Below, in pieces: positions 1 through 8,489 of a stretch of 64,000 nt of DNA. How positions within the stretch are numbered: the first letter of the stretch is position 1; each line of letters opens with the position of its first letter. Source of the DNA: Streptomyces cinnabarinus (GTDB taxonomy: Bacteria; Actinomycetota; Actinomycetes; Streptomycetales; Streptomycetaceae); NCBI RefSeq assembly GCF_027270315.1, contig NZ_CP114413.1, positions 2,604,001 through 2,668,000 on the forward strand, given 5' to 3'. Under the pieces are notes generated by a model. It was not told the origin of the DNA. It ran no database searches and was given only the letters and a program-made list of their open reading frames with translations. The position numbers and the translations under genes are program-made.

Positions 1-227
1 GGATCCGTCTCCAGCGCGGCGGCCATGGCGTTGCCGGCGAACTTGGCCCGGCGATTCGGGGCGAATCGGGCGTACTGCCGTAGCTGGGCGGGCAGTTCAC
101 CGACGGTCAGCCCGCCGAAGCCGTCCGAGACGATCTGTACGACTCTTCTGCGCACCCCGTCGGGCAGCGGACGGTCGAGCACTTCAGCGGCGCCGTCGCC
201 CGGCCCCCCGCCTGCGGTCTCCACCAT
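1..227 (-). CDS. NYN-domain (PIN-like) RNA-binding protein, N-terminal fragment
   Basis: Only the first 75 codons are inside the window; the gene runs off the left edge. The start is the ATG whose complement lies at 225-227 (MVETAGGGPGDG). The readable part contains LPDGVRRRVVQIVSDGFGGL and FAPNRRAKFAGNAMAAALE, which I recognise as the N-terminus of an actinobacterial family whose C-terminal half (not visible here) is an NYN ribonuclease-like domain after a long coiled coil. The ORF has the same strand and direction as the zinc-ribbon gene upstream (start 536), so the two may be co-transcribed. The family name rests on memory of the N-terminus, not on visible catalytic residues. Confidence 0.6.
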   Translation of the reverse strand, partial: MVETAGGGPGDGAAEVLDRPLPDGVRRRVVQIVSDGFGGLTVGELPAQLRQYARFAPNRRAKFAGNAMAAALETD

Positions 228-296
228 CCGTCGTCACCCCAATACCTGTGCGGGACCCCCTGGCTGAGGGGATCCCCCGAGCGGGGCCCGCTCCGC

Positions 297-536
297 TCAG
301 GAGCCGGCGCCCGGCCTGTCCACGAGTTCCACCTGGTCCACGGCGTTGCACCAGCGGCAGCGCACCGACTCGATGGTCTCACTGACCACCTCGCGCTCCT
401 CGACCTTCGGCTCACCGGCGAGGTCGAGGTGGACGTACTCGACGACCTTCGACGAGCGGGTCACGTCGAAGCGGGTGAGGTTGCCGCACAGAGTGCAGCG
501 CCACCGCGTGGTGGCCGTCGGCAGGGGAACCGTCAT
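297..536 (-). CDS. small zinc-ribbon-like protein (79 aa), function unknown
   Basis: The protein starts MTVPLPTATTRW and carries two CxxC knuckles, CTLCG near residue 15 and CRWC near residue 62, a spacing typical of a structural zinc ribbon. Between them are acidic and basic stretches and no hydrophobic segment, so it is probably cytosolic. The open frame continues upstream to 752, but the extra part is low-quality Arg/Thr-rich sequence antisense to the rhomboid start, so I chose the ATG at 536, where the conserved-looking part begins. It lies 69 bases upstream of the NYN gene on the same strand. Function is not known to me. Confidence 0.65.
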   Translation of the reverse strand: MTVPLPTATTRWRCTLCGNLTRFDVTRSSKVVEYVHLDLAGEPKVEEREVVSETIESVRCRWCNAVDQVELVDRPGAGS

Positions 537-690
537 CGCGACTGTTCTTTCCTTCCAGTGTCGGTGACTCACCGGTGTCCCGGTGCGTGTGGCTCGTAAC
601 CCTACGGCCTGGCGGGTACTCACCGCTCGGCCGTCCACGGCGGCGAGGCGGTCTGTGAGAGTAGGCCCCGTTACGTCATGCTCTGTGTTC

Positions 691-1428
691 ATGATCGGCA
701 ACTGGACCAGCACGGCCGTCCGGGGTATGCGGATGCCCGCCGCGCCCGTCACTTACGCACTGATCGGCCTGTGCACGCTGATCTTTCTGATCGGGCCCGC
801 CTCGGGGCTGAATCCCGGCTACGGCACCGGGGACGGGCTGATCGCGGCGCAGCGGGCGTACTTCCGGCGCTGGGGGGTGGTCCCGGCCGAGCTGTTCGAG
901 GGGTCGCCGCGGGCCGCCCTCACCCCGGCCACGGCGCTGTTCGTGCACGGCAGCTGGGTGCACCTGCTGGGCAACATGCTCTTCCTCTACGTCTTCGGCG
1001 TGATGACCGAGGAGCGCATGGGCCGTGTCCAGTTCACGCTCTTCTACCTGGGCTGCGGCTATCTCGCCCTGCTCGGCTACGCGGCCGCCAACTCCGACTC
1101 CGAGCAGTCCCTGGTGGGCGCGTCCGGCGCGATCTCCGCGGTGCTCGGCGCGTTCCTGGCGCTGTTCCCACGGGCCCGGGTGACCAGCCTGCTGCCGTTC
1201 CTGTTCTTCCTGCCGCTGCGCTTCCCGGCGTGGGTGGTGCTGCCCTTCTGGGCGGCCCTGCAATGGCTGGCGGCGGGCCGGGCGGCGAACGGACCCGGGG
1301 TGGCGTATCTGGCCCACCTCGTGGGCTTCGGCCTGGGCTGCGGCTTCGCCTGGGTGCGGTTCGGCCGTACGACTAGAGTGAAGGCCGTCCCCGCGACGCC
1401 GGCCCCCGAGGGAGAGAAACAACCGTGA
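691..1428 (+). CDS. rhomboid-family intramembrane serine protease
   Basis: A 245-residue polytopic membrane protein. Hallmarks are the HGSWVHLLGNMLFL segment (the rhomboid loop/TM2 region with its His and Asn), the catalytic serine in GASGA (Ser145) and the paired histidine in YLAHLVGFGLG (His209). Rhomboids cleave transmembrane substrates within the membrane; the substrate is unknown here. I chose the ATG at 691 over the far upstream in-frame start at 583 because the stretch before 691 looks non-coding; another ATG at 727 is possible. The stop overlaps the next gene's GTG by 4 bases (GTGA), indicating translational coupling to the Lrp-type ligand-domain protein. Confidence 0.88.
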   Translation: MIGNWTSTAVRGMRMPAAPVTYALIGLCTLIFLIGPASGLNPGYGTGDGLIAAQRAYFRRWGVVPAELFEGSPRAALTPATALFVHGSWVHLLGNMLFLYVFGVMTEERMGRVQFTLFYLGCGYLALLGYAAANSDSEQSLVGASGAISAVLGAFLALFPRARVTSLLPFLFFLPLRFPAWVVLPFWAALQWLAAGRAANGPGVAYLAHLVGFGLGCGFAWVRFGRTTRVKAVPATPAPEGEKQP

Positions 1429-1706
1429 TCACCGCGATCGTGCTCATCAAGACCAGCGTGGACCGGATTCCCGAGATCGCCGAGCAGATCGCCTCGCTGG
1501 ACAGCGTGAGCGAGGTCTTCTCCGTCACCGGCACCTACGACCTGATCGCCATGGTCCGGGTCAAGGAGCACGAGGACCTCGCCGAGGTCATCCCCGGCCG
1601 CATCAGCAAGATCCCGGGCGTGGAGGGCACGGACACCCACGTGGCGTTCCGCACCTACTCCCAGCACGACCTGGAGGCCGCGTTCTCGATCGGCCTGGAC
1701 GGCTAG
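1425..1706 (+). CDS. stand-alone Lrp/AsnC ligand-binding (RAM) domain protein
   Basis: 93 residues comprising only the alpha-beta RAM domain of Lrp/AsnC regulators: a first strand ITAIVLIKT, the turn GTYDLIAMVRV and the terminal helix-strand region. There is no helix-turn-helix, so it cannot bind DNA alone; such proteins are thought to bind amino acids or to oligomerise with full-length Lrp proteins. The GTG start overlaps the rhomboid stop, and the gene is almost certainly translated from the same message. The ligand is unknown. Confidence 0.85.
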   Translation: MITAIVLIKTSVDRIPEIAEQIASLDSVSEVFSVTGTYDLIAMVRVKEHEDLAEVIPGRISKIPGVEGTDTHVAFRTYSQHDLEAAFSIGLDG

Positions 1707-1861
1707 GGCCGGTCCGTTCGGATCAGTCCGGCGTCGCGGGCCCTGGCACGCACATCTGCGGCGTTGTCGCCTTGCAGCTGCAATCACCAGACCCCGCTCG
1801 ACTCGGGCCGGGCAGCACCGCGTCTTGCAGCCGGCCTGATCCAAACGACAGGTCCTGGGAG

Positions 1862-3949
1862 CTAGGACGTCAGGTCGAGGGCTGCGATGCCCTCGGCCGA
1901 GGTGACGTAGATGCGGTTGCCGCGGATCAGCGGGGCCGAGACCGGGTAGCCTGCGGGCAGCGGGAAGCGCCAGATCCGCTCGCCCTTGAGGTTCAGGGCG
2001 TGGATCTCCTCGGGGGTCTGGACGAAGATCCGGCCGCCCGAGAACGCCGGTTCGGTGACGTCGTCGTCCCCGGCGCGGTACGTCCAGGCCGGTTCGCCGT
2101 CCGCCGTGAACGCCTTCAGGACCTGGTCCTCCGTGACGAGGGCCAGCGAGCCGGCCGCGGTGACCGGGTACTCCCACCCGCCGTCGGCCTCCTTGCTCCG
2201 CCACAGCCGGTTCCCGTCGAGCGAGTAGCCGTGCCAGGTCCACTCGCCGGCGGAGGCCGCGGCCAGGGCCCGGCCCGCCACCACCACGGGCCGCCGGAGG
2301 TCGGTGGCCACCTCCACGTCCCACAGCGGTGTACCGTCCCCGGCCTCGAAGGCGGCCAGCCGCCCCGCGCGGGTGCCTGCGTAGACCACGCCCTGGTGCA
2401 CCAGCGGTGCCTCGGTGAGCGCGCCCTTGAGCCCGCGCTGCCAGCGCGCACTGCCGTCCGCCGCGTAGGCGCGCAGCTCCCCGATCTCCTCGTCCCCGGC
2501 GCCCACCACGATCGTGTCGCCGACGAGGACGGGGGCGGTGCCCTCCGGCCCGAGGTCCCTGCTCCAGCCGCGCTTGCCCGCCGTGTCGTACCGGCACAGC
2601 CGCAGCCGCTGGGAGCCGTCCGCGCTGTCGCCCTCGACCACGGTGCAGTACACGCCGTCCGCCGTCGCCACGGGATCGAGACCGGAGCCCCCGAGGTCGG
2701 CCTTCCAGAGGTCGGCGCCATCGGCGGAGAGCGCGTACAGGTCGACGGAGGACGTGGCGGCGTACAGCACGTCACCCTTGGGCGAGAGCGCGCCGAGCTG
2801 CCGTGTCATGACCTGGTCCAGGGAGACCTGCCAGCGCACGGCCGGCTTCCCGGTGGCCGGTGCGGACGGCGTGTCCTTCTTCCCCCGCTCCGGCTCCCGC
2901 AGCCACCACCAGCCGCCCACGCCCGAGGCTGCGGCCACCACGGCCCCACCGGCCACGGCCCGCAGCACACCCCGCCGCGACGGCGGCACGGGCGCCCCGG
3001 CCGGCGGTACGACCGCGTCCGGCACCGTCACCGGGGCCACGTACTCGACCCCGCTCTCCCGCTCACCGTCCTCCCCCGGCACCCACCGCGCGCCGCCCCC
3101 GGTGAACCAGCCCGGCCGCGCCGCGGCGCGCAGTGACGCCTCGGTGTGTCCCACGGCCGCCATGACGGCCTCCGGCAGCGGCCGCCCGGCCGGGTCCTGA
3201 CGAAGACAGGACTCCACCAGCGGGCGGAACTCCCCGGGCACCGCCGACAGATCGTGGTCGCCGTTCAGGATGCGCAGCAGCACCACCGACTCGTGCCCCT
3301 CGCCGAAGGGCGGGCGGCCGCCGGAGGCGTGGGCGAGGACGGCGCCCAGCGCGAACACATCGCTCTGCGGGCCCACTCCGGTGCTGTTGCGGATCTGTTC
3401 CGGGGAGACATAGCCGACCGTGCCGACGATCGATCCGGGATTCGTCAGCGCGGTCGCCTCCAGCGCCCGGACGATGCCGAAGTCGATGACCCGCGGTCCG
3501 TCCGCGGCCAGCAGGATGTTGGAGGGCTTGAGGTCCCGGTGGACCAGGCCCCTGGCGTGGATCGCGGTCAGGGCCCGGCCGAGCGCCGCCGCGAGCAGCC
3601 GTACGGCGGGCGCGGGCAGCGGACCGGCGTCCAGGACCGCGTCCCGCAGGGTCGGCCCCTCGACGAACTCGGTCGCCATCCACGGCGGTTCGCCCTCGGG
3701 ATCGGCGTCGACGACCCGGGCGGTGTACGTGCCGTCCCCGCCCACGTCCCGCGCGGCCCGCAGCTCCTGGCGGAACCGGGCGCGGAAGGTGCGGTCCCCG
3801 GCGTGCTCGGGCCGCACCACCTTGACGGCCAGCCGCACCCCGCCGCGCGCCTCGGCGAGATACACCTCGCCCATCCCTCCGGCACCCAGCCGTCCGAGCA
3901 CCTCGTACGGCCCGATCCGTCGAGGATCCGTCTCCCGCAGCGCCTGCAC
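1862..3949 (-). CDS. Ser/Thr protein kinase with C-terminal PQQ beta-propeller repeats
   Basis: 695 residues. The N-terminal Hanks-type kinase has the glycine loop LGAGGMGEVY (21-30), ATP-anchoring Lys43, the catalytic loop HRDLKPSN (Asp139) and DFG (156-158). A basic linker and a hydrophobic segment around residues 325-350 (VAGGAVVAAASGVGGWWWL) form a single membrane span. The C-terminal 340 residues hold repeated blade motifs of the type A-DG...W-...G, typical of PQQ/YVTN propellers, and should lie outside the cell as a sensor. The architecture is like AfsK-type kinases of streptomycetes. It is transcribed convergently to the Lrp-domain gene. The ligand and substrates cannot be read from the sequence. 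Confidence 0.9.
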   Translation of the reverse strand: MQALRETDPRRIGPYEVLGRLGAGGMGEVYLAEARGGVRLAVKVVRPEHAGDRTFRARFRQELRAARDVGGDGTYTARVVDADPEGEPPWMATEFVEGPTLRDAVLDAGPLPAPAVRLLAAALGRALTAIHARGLVHRDLKPSNILLAADGPRVIDFGIVRALEATALTNPGSIVGTVGYVSPEQIRNSTGVGPQSDVFALGAVLAHASGGRPPFGEGHESVVLLRILNGDHDLSAVPGEFRPLVESCLRQDPAGRPLPEAVMAAVGHTEASLRAAARPGWFTGGGARWVPGEDGERESGVEYVAPVTVPDAVVPPAGAPVPPSRRGVLRAVAGGAVVAAASGVGGWWWLREPERGKKDTPSAPATGKPAVRWQVSLDQVMTRQLGALSPKGDVLYAATSSVDLYALSADGADLWKADLGGSGLDPVATADGVYCTVVEGDSADGSQRLRLCRYDTAGKRGWSRDLGPEGTAPVLVGDTIVVGAGDEEIGELRAYAADGSARWQRGLKGALTEAPLVHQGVVYAGTRAGRLAAFEAGDGTPLWDVEVATDLRRPVVVAGRALAAASAGEWTWHGYSLDGNRLWRSKEADGGWEYPVTAAGSLALVTEDQVLKAFTADGEPAWTYRAGDDDVTEPAFSGGRIFVQTPEEIHALNLKGERIWRFPLPAGYPVSAPLIRGNRIYVTSAEGIAALDLTS

Positions 3950-4006
3950 CCCGCCGCCCCCCGTTCGTCCCCGTTCGATTCCCCCCGGGGAGCGTACGTC
4001 AGCGGA

Positions 4007-5368
4007 TCACACCGCGGGCACGCAACGCCCGTCCTCCGTGCGGTAGTTCCACTTCGCACCGTCGCTGACCAGCTCGCGCACCGCGGTCACGAACCGCTCC
4101 ACGTGCTCGTCCGGCGTGCCCGCGCCGAAGCTGACCCGGATCGCGTTGAGGGACTTCTCACCCGGCGCCGCCTCGGGGGCGCCGCACTCCCCCTGGGTCT
4201 GCGGGTCGCTGCCGAGCAGGGTGCGGACCAGGGGGTGGGCGCAGAACAGGCCGTCGCGGACGCCGATGCCGTACTCGGCGGAGAGGGCCGCGGCGAAGTG
4301 GGAGCTGTTCCAGCCGTCGACGACGAAGGAGAGGACGCCGACGCGCGGGGCGTCGTCGCCGAAGAGGGAGAGGATCCGCACCTCGGGCACCTCGGCGAGG
4401 CCCGCGCGGACCTTCTCGATCAGGTACTCCTCACGGGCCACCAGGGTGTCGAACCCGGCCTCCGTCAGGGCCTTGCAGGCCGACGCGATGGAGTAGGCGC
4501 CGATGACGTTCGGCGAACCGGCCTCGTGCCGCGCCGCGCTGTCGTGCCACTCCACGTCCACTCCCCCGTCCGCGCGGCGGCTGACCTTGCGGCTGGCGCC
4601 GCCGCCCGCGAGATACGGCTCGGCCGCGCGCAGCCAGTCGGCGCGTCCGGCCAGGACACCAGAGCCGAAGGGGGCGTAGAGCTTGTGGCCGGAGAAGGCG
4701 ATCCAGTCGACGTCGAGGTCCTGGACGGAGACCGGGTGGTGCGGGGCGAGCTGGGCGGCGTCGAGGACGATCCGGGCGCCGTGCGCGTGCGCGGCGGCGG
4801 CCAGTTCCCGCACCGGCCACAGCTCGCCGGTGACGTTGGAGGCGCCGGTGACGCAGACCAGGGCCGGGCCGTGGGGGGCACGGTCGGCGAGGGCGCGCTC
4901 CAGGTTCGCCACGGCCTGCTGCGGGGTGCGCGGGGCGTCGAGGTAGGTGACCTCGGCGTCCTGCCAGGGCAGCAGCGAGGCGTGGTGCTCGGTCTCGAAG
5001 ACGAAGACCTGGCAGTCGGCGGGCAGGGCGGCGGCGAGCAGGTTCAGCGAGTCCGTGGTGGACCGGGTGAAGATCAGCTGGTCGTCGGCGCGGCAGTCCA
5101 GGAACTCGGCGACGGTCCTGCGGGCGTTCTCGAAGAGGTCGGTGGAGAGCTGCGAGAGGTACCCGGCACCCCGGTGGACGCTGCCGTAGTACGGCGCGTA
5201 GGCGGCGACGTCGTCCCAGACGCGCTGGAGGGCGGGGGCGCTGGCCGCGTAGTCGAGCGCGGCGTAGGTGGTCTCGCCGCCGGTGACCAGCGGGACGGTG
5301 ACATCCCGGCCCAGAACGGGCAGCGGGGAACAAATGGCCGGGGCGGAGGCAGCGGTGGAGACAGACAT
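4007..5368 (-). CDS. class V aminotransferase / cysteine-desulfurase-like PLP enzyme under a SAM-IV riboswitch
   Basis: 453 residues with the fold-type I class V signature: LDYAASAP near residue 38, substrate-contact HRGAGYLSQLST, ETEHHASLLPW, the PLP-binding DAAQLAPH and Schiff-base Lys229 in FSGHKLYAPFGSG. The C-terminal part holds GLFCAHPLVR, a Cys-containing loop of this subfamily. Its leader carries a clear SAM-IV riboswitch (5476-5592), which places the enzyme in sulfur amino acid or SAM-responsive metabolism, for example as a desulfurase or a Cys/Met-linked lyase. The exact substrate is not decidable from sequence. It is 57 bases upstream of the kinase gene on the same strand. Confidence 0.85.
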   Translation of the reverse strand: MSVSTAASAPAICSPLPVLGRDVTVPLVTGGETTYAALDYAASAPALQRVWDDVAAYAPYYGSVHRGAGYLSQLSTDLFENARRTVAEFLDCRADDQLIFTRSTTDSLNLLAAALPADCQVFVFETEHHASLLPWQDAEVTYLDAPRTPQQAVANLERALADRAPHGPALVCVTGASNVTGELWPVRELAAAAHAHGARIVLDAAQLAPHHPVSVQDLDVDWIAFSGHKLYAPFGSGVLAGRADWLRAAEPYLAGGGASRKVSRRADGGVDVEWHDSAARHEAGSPNVIGAYSIASACKALTEAGFDTLVAREEYLIEKVRAGLAEVPEVRILSLFGDDAPRVGVLSFVVDGWNSSHFAAALSAEYGIGVRDGLFCAHPLVRTLLGSDPQTQGECGAPEAAPGEKSLNAIRVSFGAGTPDEHVERFVTAVRELVSDGAKWNYRTEDGRCVPAV

Positions 5369-5435
5369 GACGAGGGCTCCCGTGAATGAAGAGGTGTGAG
5401 AGAAAAGGGGTACGCAGAAGCGGGGCTCAGCGGCC

Positions 5436-5456
5436 CTATCGCATTCGCTTGCTCAC
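5436..5456 (-). CDS. possible 6-codon leader peptide (MSKRMR) after the SAM-IV riboswitch
   Basis: On the minus strand a GTG codon (5454-5456) is preceded by GAGGAG at a good spacing and opens a six-codon frame, MSKRMR, ending in TAG at 5436. It sits between the 3' edge of the SAM-IV aptamer and the aminotransferase start. It could be a genuine leader peptide whose ribosome binding site is the target of the switch, or a chance reading frame. Only position, RBS and frame are seen; expression is inference. Confidence 0.3.
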   Translation of the reverse strand: MSKRMR

Positions 5457-5475
5457 GGAAGAAACTCCTCGACGA

Positions 5476-5592
5476 CCGCGCTTGCCATGAACCTTGCTGT
5501 TCACGGCCTGGTCTTCACCCGGGGCACCCCGCCACGGACGGAGGGTTGCCGGACAGTCGGCCGGGGCCTCATGACTGTCACTCATGACCTGG
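5476..5592 (-). promoter_or_regulatory. SAM-IV riboswitch in the leader of the class V aminotransferase
   Basis: Read on the minus strand, the leader contains in order GGTCATGAG, GCCCCGGCC, CCGGCAACCCTCC, GGCGGGGTGCCCCGGGTGA, GACCAGG and, about 30 bases later, GGCAAGCGCGG. These are the conserved blocks of the SAM-IV class known from Actinobacteria, including the GGUC/GACC closing helix, the S-adenosylmethionine core shared with SAM-I, and the 3' extension unique to SAM-IV. It lies about 110 bases upstream of the aminotransferase ATG. High SAM is expected to repress the gene; whether at translation or transcription is not clear, as I see no obvious intrinsic terminator between aptamer and gene. 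Confidence 0.92.
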
Positions 5593-5664
5593 TACAGGAA
5601 CGTACGCGAAATGATCGATGCCCCGCAACCCGTGTCCGGATCGCGGGACATCCCGCACCGCTCG

Positions 5665-6768
5665 TTACTGGTTGCTGGCGGCGACCCAGCGCTCCAGCGT
5701 CCGCTTGGCGGCGCCCGAGTCGATCGACTCCGCGGCCTTCGCCATGCCGGCGCCGATCTGCTCGGCCAGCGGCGCCCCGGTGGGGTGCAGGGCGACCAGG
5801 GCCGCAGCCGAGTTCAGCAGGACCGCGTCCCGGACCGGGCCGGTCTCGCCGTTCAGCAGGCGCCGGGCCACATCCGCGTTGTACGCGGCGTCCGCGCCGC
5901 GCAGGGCCTCGACGGGGACGAGGTCGATACCGACGTCCCGGGGGTCGAAGGACTCCTCGGTGACCTTGCCGTCGCGGACGGTCCAGACCCGGGAGGTCGA
6001 GGTCGTGGTCAGCTCGTCCAGGCCGTCGTCGCCGCGGAACACCAGGGAGGAGTTGCCGCGCTCGGCGAACACCCCGGCCACGATGGGCGCCATCCGCGGA
6101 TCGGCGACCCCGACGGCCTGCGCCCGCACCCGGGCCGGGTTGGTCAGCGGACCGAGGACGTTGAAGACGGTCCTGATCCCCAACTGGCCGCGCGCCGCGC
6201 CCGCGTGACGCATCGCCGGATGGAACTTCGCCGCGAAGCAGAAGGTGATCCCGGCCTCCTCGGCCACCTGCGGCACCCGGGCCACCGGCAGGTTCAGGTT
6301 CACCCCGAGCTTCTCCAGGACGTCCGAGGAGCCGGAGGCGGAGGACGCCGCCCGGTTGCCGTGCTTGACGACCTTGGCGCCCGCGCCGGCCACCACGATC
6401 GCGGACATCGTGGAGATGTTCACGGTCTTGGCGCCGTCGCCGCCGGTGCCGACGATGTCGACGGTGTCGCCCGCCACCTCGATCACGTTCGCGTGCTCGT
6501 ACATGGTGCGGACGAAGCCGGTGATCTCCTCGACGGTCTCGCCCTTGGCCCGCAGGGCCACCACGAACCCGGCGATCTGCGCGTCGGTCGCCTCGCCGCG
6601 CATGATCAGGTCCATCGCCCAGGCCGTGTCGTCGGCGCTCAGGTCGCGCCCCTCCAGCAGGCCGTTCAGCAGCGGGGGCCAGGAACGGCCCGCCGCGGTG
6701 TCGCCTCCAGCGGGGGTCACAGCGCTCATAAGGCCGCTCCTGAGTGTCGTAAGAGAGTGTGACCCCAC
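5665..6768 (-). CDS. trpD: anthranilate phosphoribosyltransferase
   Basis: 367 residues. It transfers phosphoribose from PRPP to anthranilate, the second committed step of tryptophan synthesis. Family motifs are visible: GTGGDGAKTVNISTMSA (PRPP-binding GTGGD and the Mg/phosphate loop), KHGNRAASSASGSSDVLE and NVLGPLTNP. The length is normal for the family with a short N-terminal extension. It stands alone, separated from the riboswitch-controlled gene by about 70 bases and from the qcr operon by a strong hairpin, so it is a single-gene unit and not part of a trp operon here. Confidence 0.95.
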   Translation of the reverse strand: MGSHSLTTLRSGLMSAVTPAGGDTAAGRSWPPLLNGLLEGRDLSADDTAWAMDLIMRGEATDAQIAGFVVALRAKGETVEEITGFVRTMYEHANVIEVAGDTVDIVGTGGDGAKTVNISTMSAIVVAGAGAKVVKHGNRAASSASGSSDVLEKLGVNLNLPVARVPQVAEEAGITFCFAAKFHPAMRHAGAARGQLGIRTVFNVLGPLTNPARVRAQAVGVADPRMAPIVAGVFAERGNSSLVFRGDDGLDELTTTSTSRVWTVRDGKVTEESFDPRDVGIDLVPVEALRGADAAYNADVARRLLNGETGPVRDAVLLNSAAALVALHPTGAPLAEQIGAGMAKAAESIDSGAAKRTLERWVAASNQ

Positions 6769-6790
6769 CCTATCCAGCTCAGGGAACGGA

Positions 6791-6827
6791 GAAGGGCCCC
6801 CGTCCGAAGACCGGACGGGGGCCCTTC
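6791..6827. terminator. strong intrinsic terminator after qcrB, upstream of trpD
   Basis: A perfect 16-base-pair stem (GAAGGGCCCCCGTCCG and its complement) with the 5-base loop AAGAC lies 25 bases past the qcrB stop. It is positioned to end the qcrCAB transcript (minus strand) before trpD. There is no long U tract, as is usual in Streptomyces. Confidence 0.88.
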
Positions 6828-6851
6828 TGGTGCGCGTGGCGTGCGCAGCGA

Positions 6852-8489
6852 TCAGTGGTGGCCGTGGCCGCTCGTGATCTCCTTGTACTCCTCGACGGTC
6901 GGCTTCGGAATCTGGGATTCCTCGCCGTAGTACGCATTGCTGAGCTTGGCGCGCAGCTTCTCGGAGCCCTTCACCTTGCGCTCGACACCGTTCTCGTCGA
7001 CCGTCGGGCCGATCTCGGCCGGCTGGTACTGCTCGTGCGCGGTGAGGGTGTGCAGCGCGTCCTGGCTGAGCGGCTCGTGCACCTCGATGAACTCACCGTG
7101 CGGCAGGCGCTTGATGATGCCCGACTCGCGGCCGTGCAGCACCTTGTCCTTGTCCCGGCGCTGCAGGCCCATGCAGATCCGCTTGGTGACGACGAACGCC
7201 AGGACCGGGGCGACGAAGAACGCGATCCGGACGAACCAGGTGATGGCGTTGATCGACAGGTGGAAGTGGGTGGCCCACAGGTCGTTTCCACCACCGATCA
7301 GCAGCACCATGTACCAGGTGATCCAGGCGACACCGAAGGCGGTACGGGTCGGCGCGTTGCGCGGGCGGTCCAGGATGTGGTGCTCGCGCTTGTCGCCGGT
7401 GACCCAGGACTCGATGAACGGGTAGACCGCGATCGCGACCAGGACCAGCGGGAAGATCACCAGCGGGATGAACACACCCAGGACGAGCGTGTGACCCCAG
7501 AAGTTGATCTCCCAGCCCGGCATGACACGGATCAGGCCCTCGGAGAAGCCCATGTACCAGTCGGGCTGGGCGCCGGTGGACACCTGGTCCGGCCGGTAGG
7601 GGCCGATCGCCCAGATCGGGTTGATCGTGGCGATCGCCGAGATGGCCGCGATGACACCGAAGACCAGGAAGAAGAAGCCTCCGGCCTTGGCCATGTAGAC
7701 CGGCAGCAGCGGCATGCCGACGACGTTCTTGTTGGTCTTGCCCGGGCCCGCGTACTGCGTGTGCTTGTGGAAGACGACCAGGATCAGGTGGCCGACCACC
7801 AGACCGAGCATGATGCCCGGCAGCAGCAGGATGTGGACCGAGTAGAAGCGGGCCACGAAGTCGCCGCCCGGGAACTCCCCGCCGAACAGGAAGAACGACA
7901 GGTACGTGCCGACGATCGGCACGGACAGGACCGCACCCTCCATGAAGCGGACACCGGTTCCGGAGAGCAGGTCGTCCGGGAGCGAGTAACCGGTGAAGCC
8001 GGTGAACATGCCGAGGACGAACAGCAGGAAGCCGAAGACCCAGTTGATCTCACGCGGCTTGCGGAACGCGCCCGTGAAGAACACGCGCATCATGTGCACG
8101 AACATGCCCGCGAGGAAGATCAGCGCGGCCCAGTGGTGGATCTGCCGGATGAGCAGACCACCGCGGACGTCGAAGGAGATGTGCAGCGTGGAGCTGAACG
8201 CCTCCGACATCAGCTGTCCCTGGAGCGGGACGTAGGAGCCGTGGTACTCCACCTCGTTCATCGACGGGTGGAAGAACAGCGTCAGATACACACCCGTGAG
8301 GATGATGATGATGAAGCTGTAGAGGCAGACCTCACCCAGCATGAACGACCAGTGGTCGGGGAAGATCTTGCGCATGTTGGCCTTGGCCAGGCCGTAGATG
8401 CCCAGTCGGCCGTCCGCCCAGTCGGCGACACGCTCGCCGGCGGGGGCTTTCCCGCGCGAGCGGGACTCGGTGGTCTCGGTAGTACTCAT
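6852..8489 (-). CDS. qcrB: cytochrome bc1 complex cytochrome b subunit
   Basis: 545 residues. This is the membrane subunit that oxidises menaquinol and carries the two b hemes. Visible are the heme-ligand helices (HISFDVRGGLLIRQIHHWAA with paired His, and FYSVHILLLPGIMLGLVVGHLILVVFHKH), the Qo-region GYSLPDDLLSGTG, and the PEW-equivalent region after QPDWYMGFSEG, which matches the actinobacterial variant. A C-terminal cytosolic extension of about 110 residues ends in EITSGHGHH; such extensions are typical of actinobacterial QcrB. The ATG overlaps the qcrA stop by 4 bases. Confidence 0.96.
   Translation of the reverse strand: MSTTETTESRSRGKAPAGERVADWADGRLGIYGLAKANMRKIFPDHWSFMLGEVCLYSFIIIILTGVYLTLFFHPSMNEVEYHGSYVPLQGQLMSEAFSSTLHISFDVRGGLLIRQIHHWAALIFLAGMFVHMMRVFFTGAFRKPREINWVFGFLLFVLGMFTGFTGYSLPDDLLSGTGVRFMEGAVLSVPIVGTYLSFFLFGGEFPGGDFVARFYSVHILLLPGIMLGLVVGHLILVVFHKHTQYAGPGKTNKNVVGMPLLPVYMAKAGGFFFLVFGVIAAISAIATINPIWAIGPYRPDQVSTGAQPDWYMGFSEGLIRVMPGWEINFWGHTLVLGVFIPLVIFPLVLVAIAVYPFIESWVTGDKREHHILDRPRNAPTRTAFGVAWITWYMVLLIGGGNDLWATHFHLSINAITWFVRIAFFVAPVLAFVVTKRICMGLQRRDKDKVLHGRESGIIKRLPHGEFIEVHEPLSQDALHTLTAHEQYQPAEIGPTVDENGVERKVKGSEKLRAKLSNAYYGEESQIPKPTVEEYKEITSGHGHH

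Noticed and set aside
1707..1861. Possible gene between the Lrp-domain gene and the kinase
   Set aside because: 155 bases with no RBS-start combination or coding bias; appears to be ordinary convergent spacer.
4431..5333. 300-codon minus-strand frame within the aminotransferase
   Set aside because: Arg/Pro/Leu-rich shadow of the real frame.
5436..5651. 71-codon frame over the SAM-IV riboswitch
   Set aside because: The conserved RNA blocks explain the sequence; the product is not protein-like apart from the possible short terminal MSKRMR frame.
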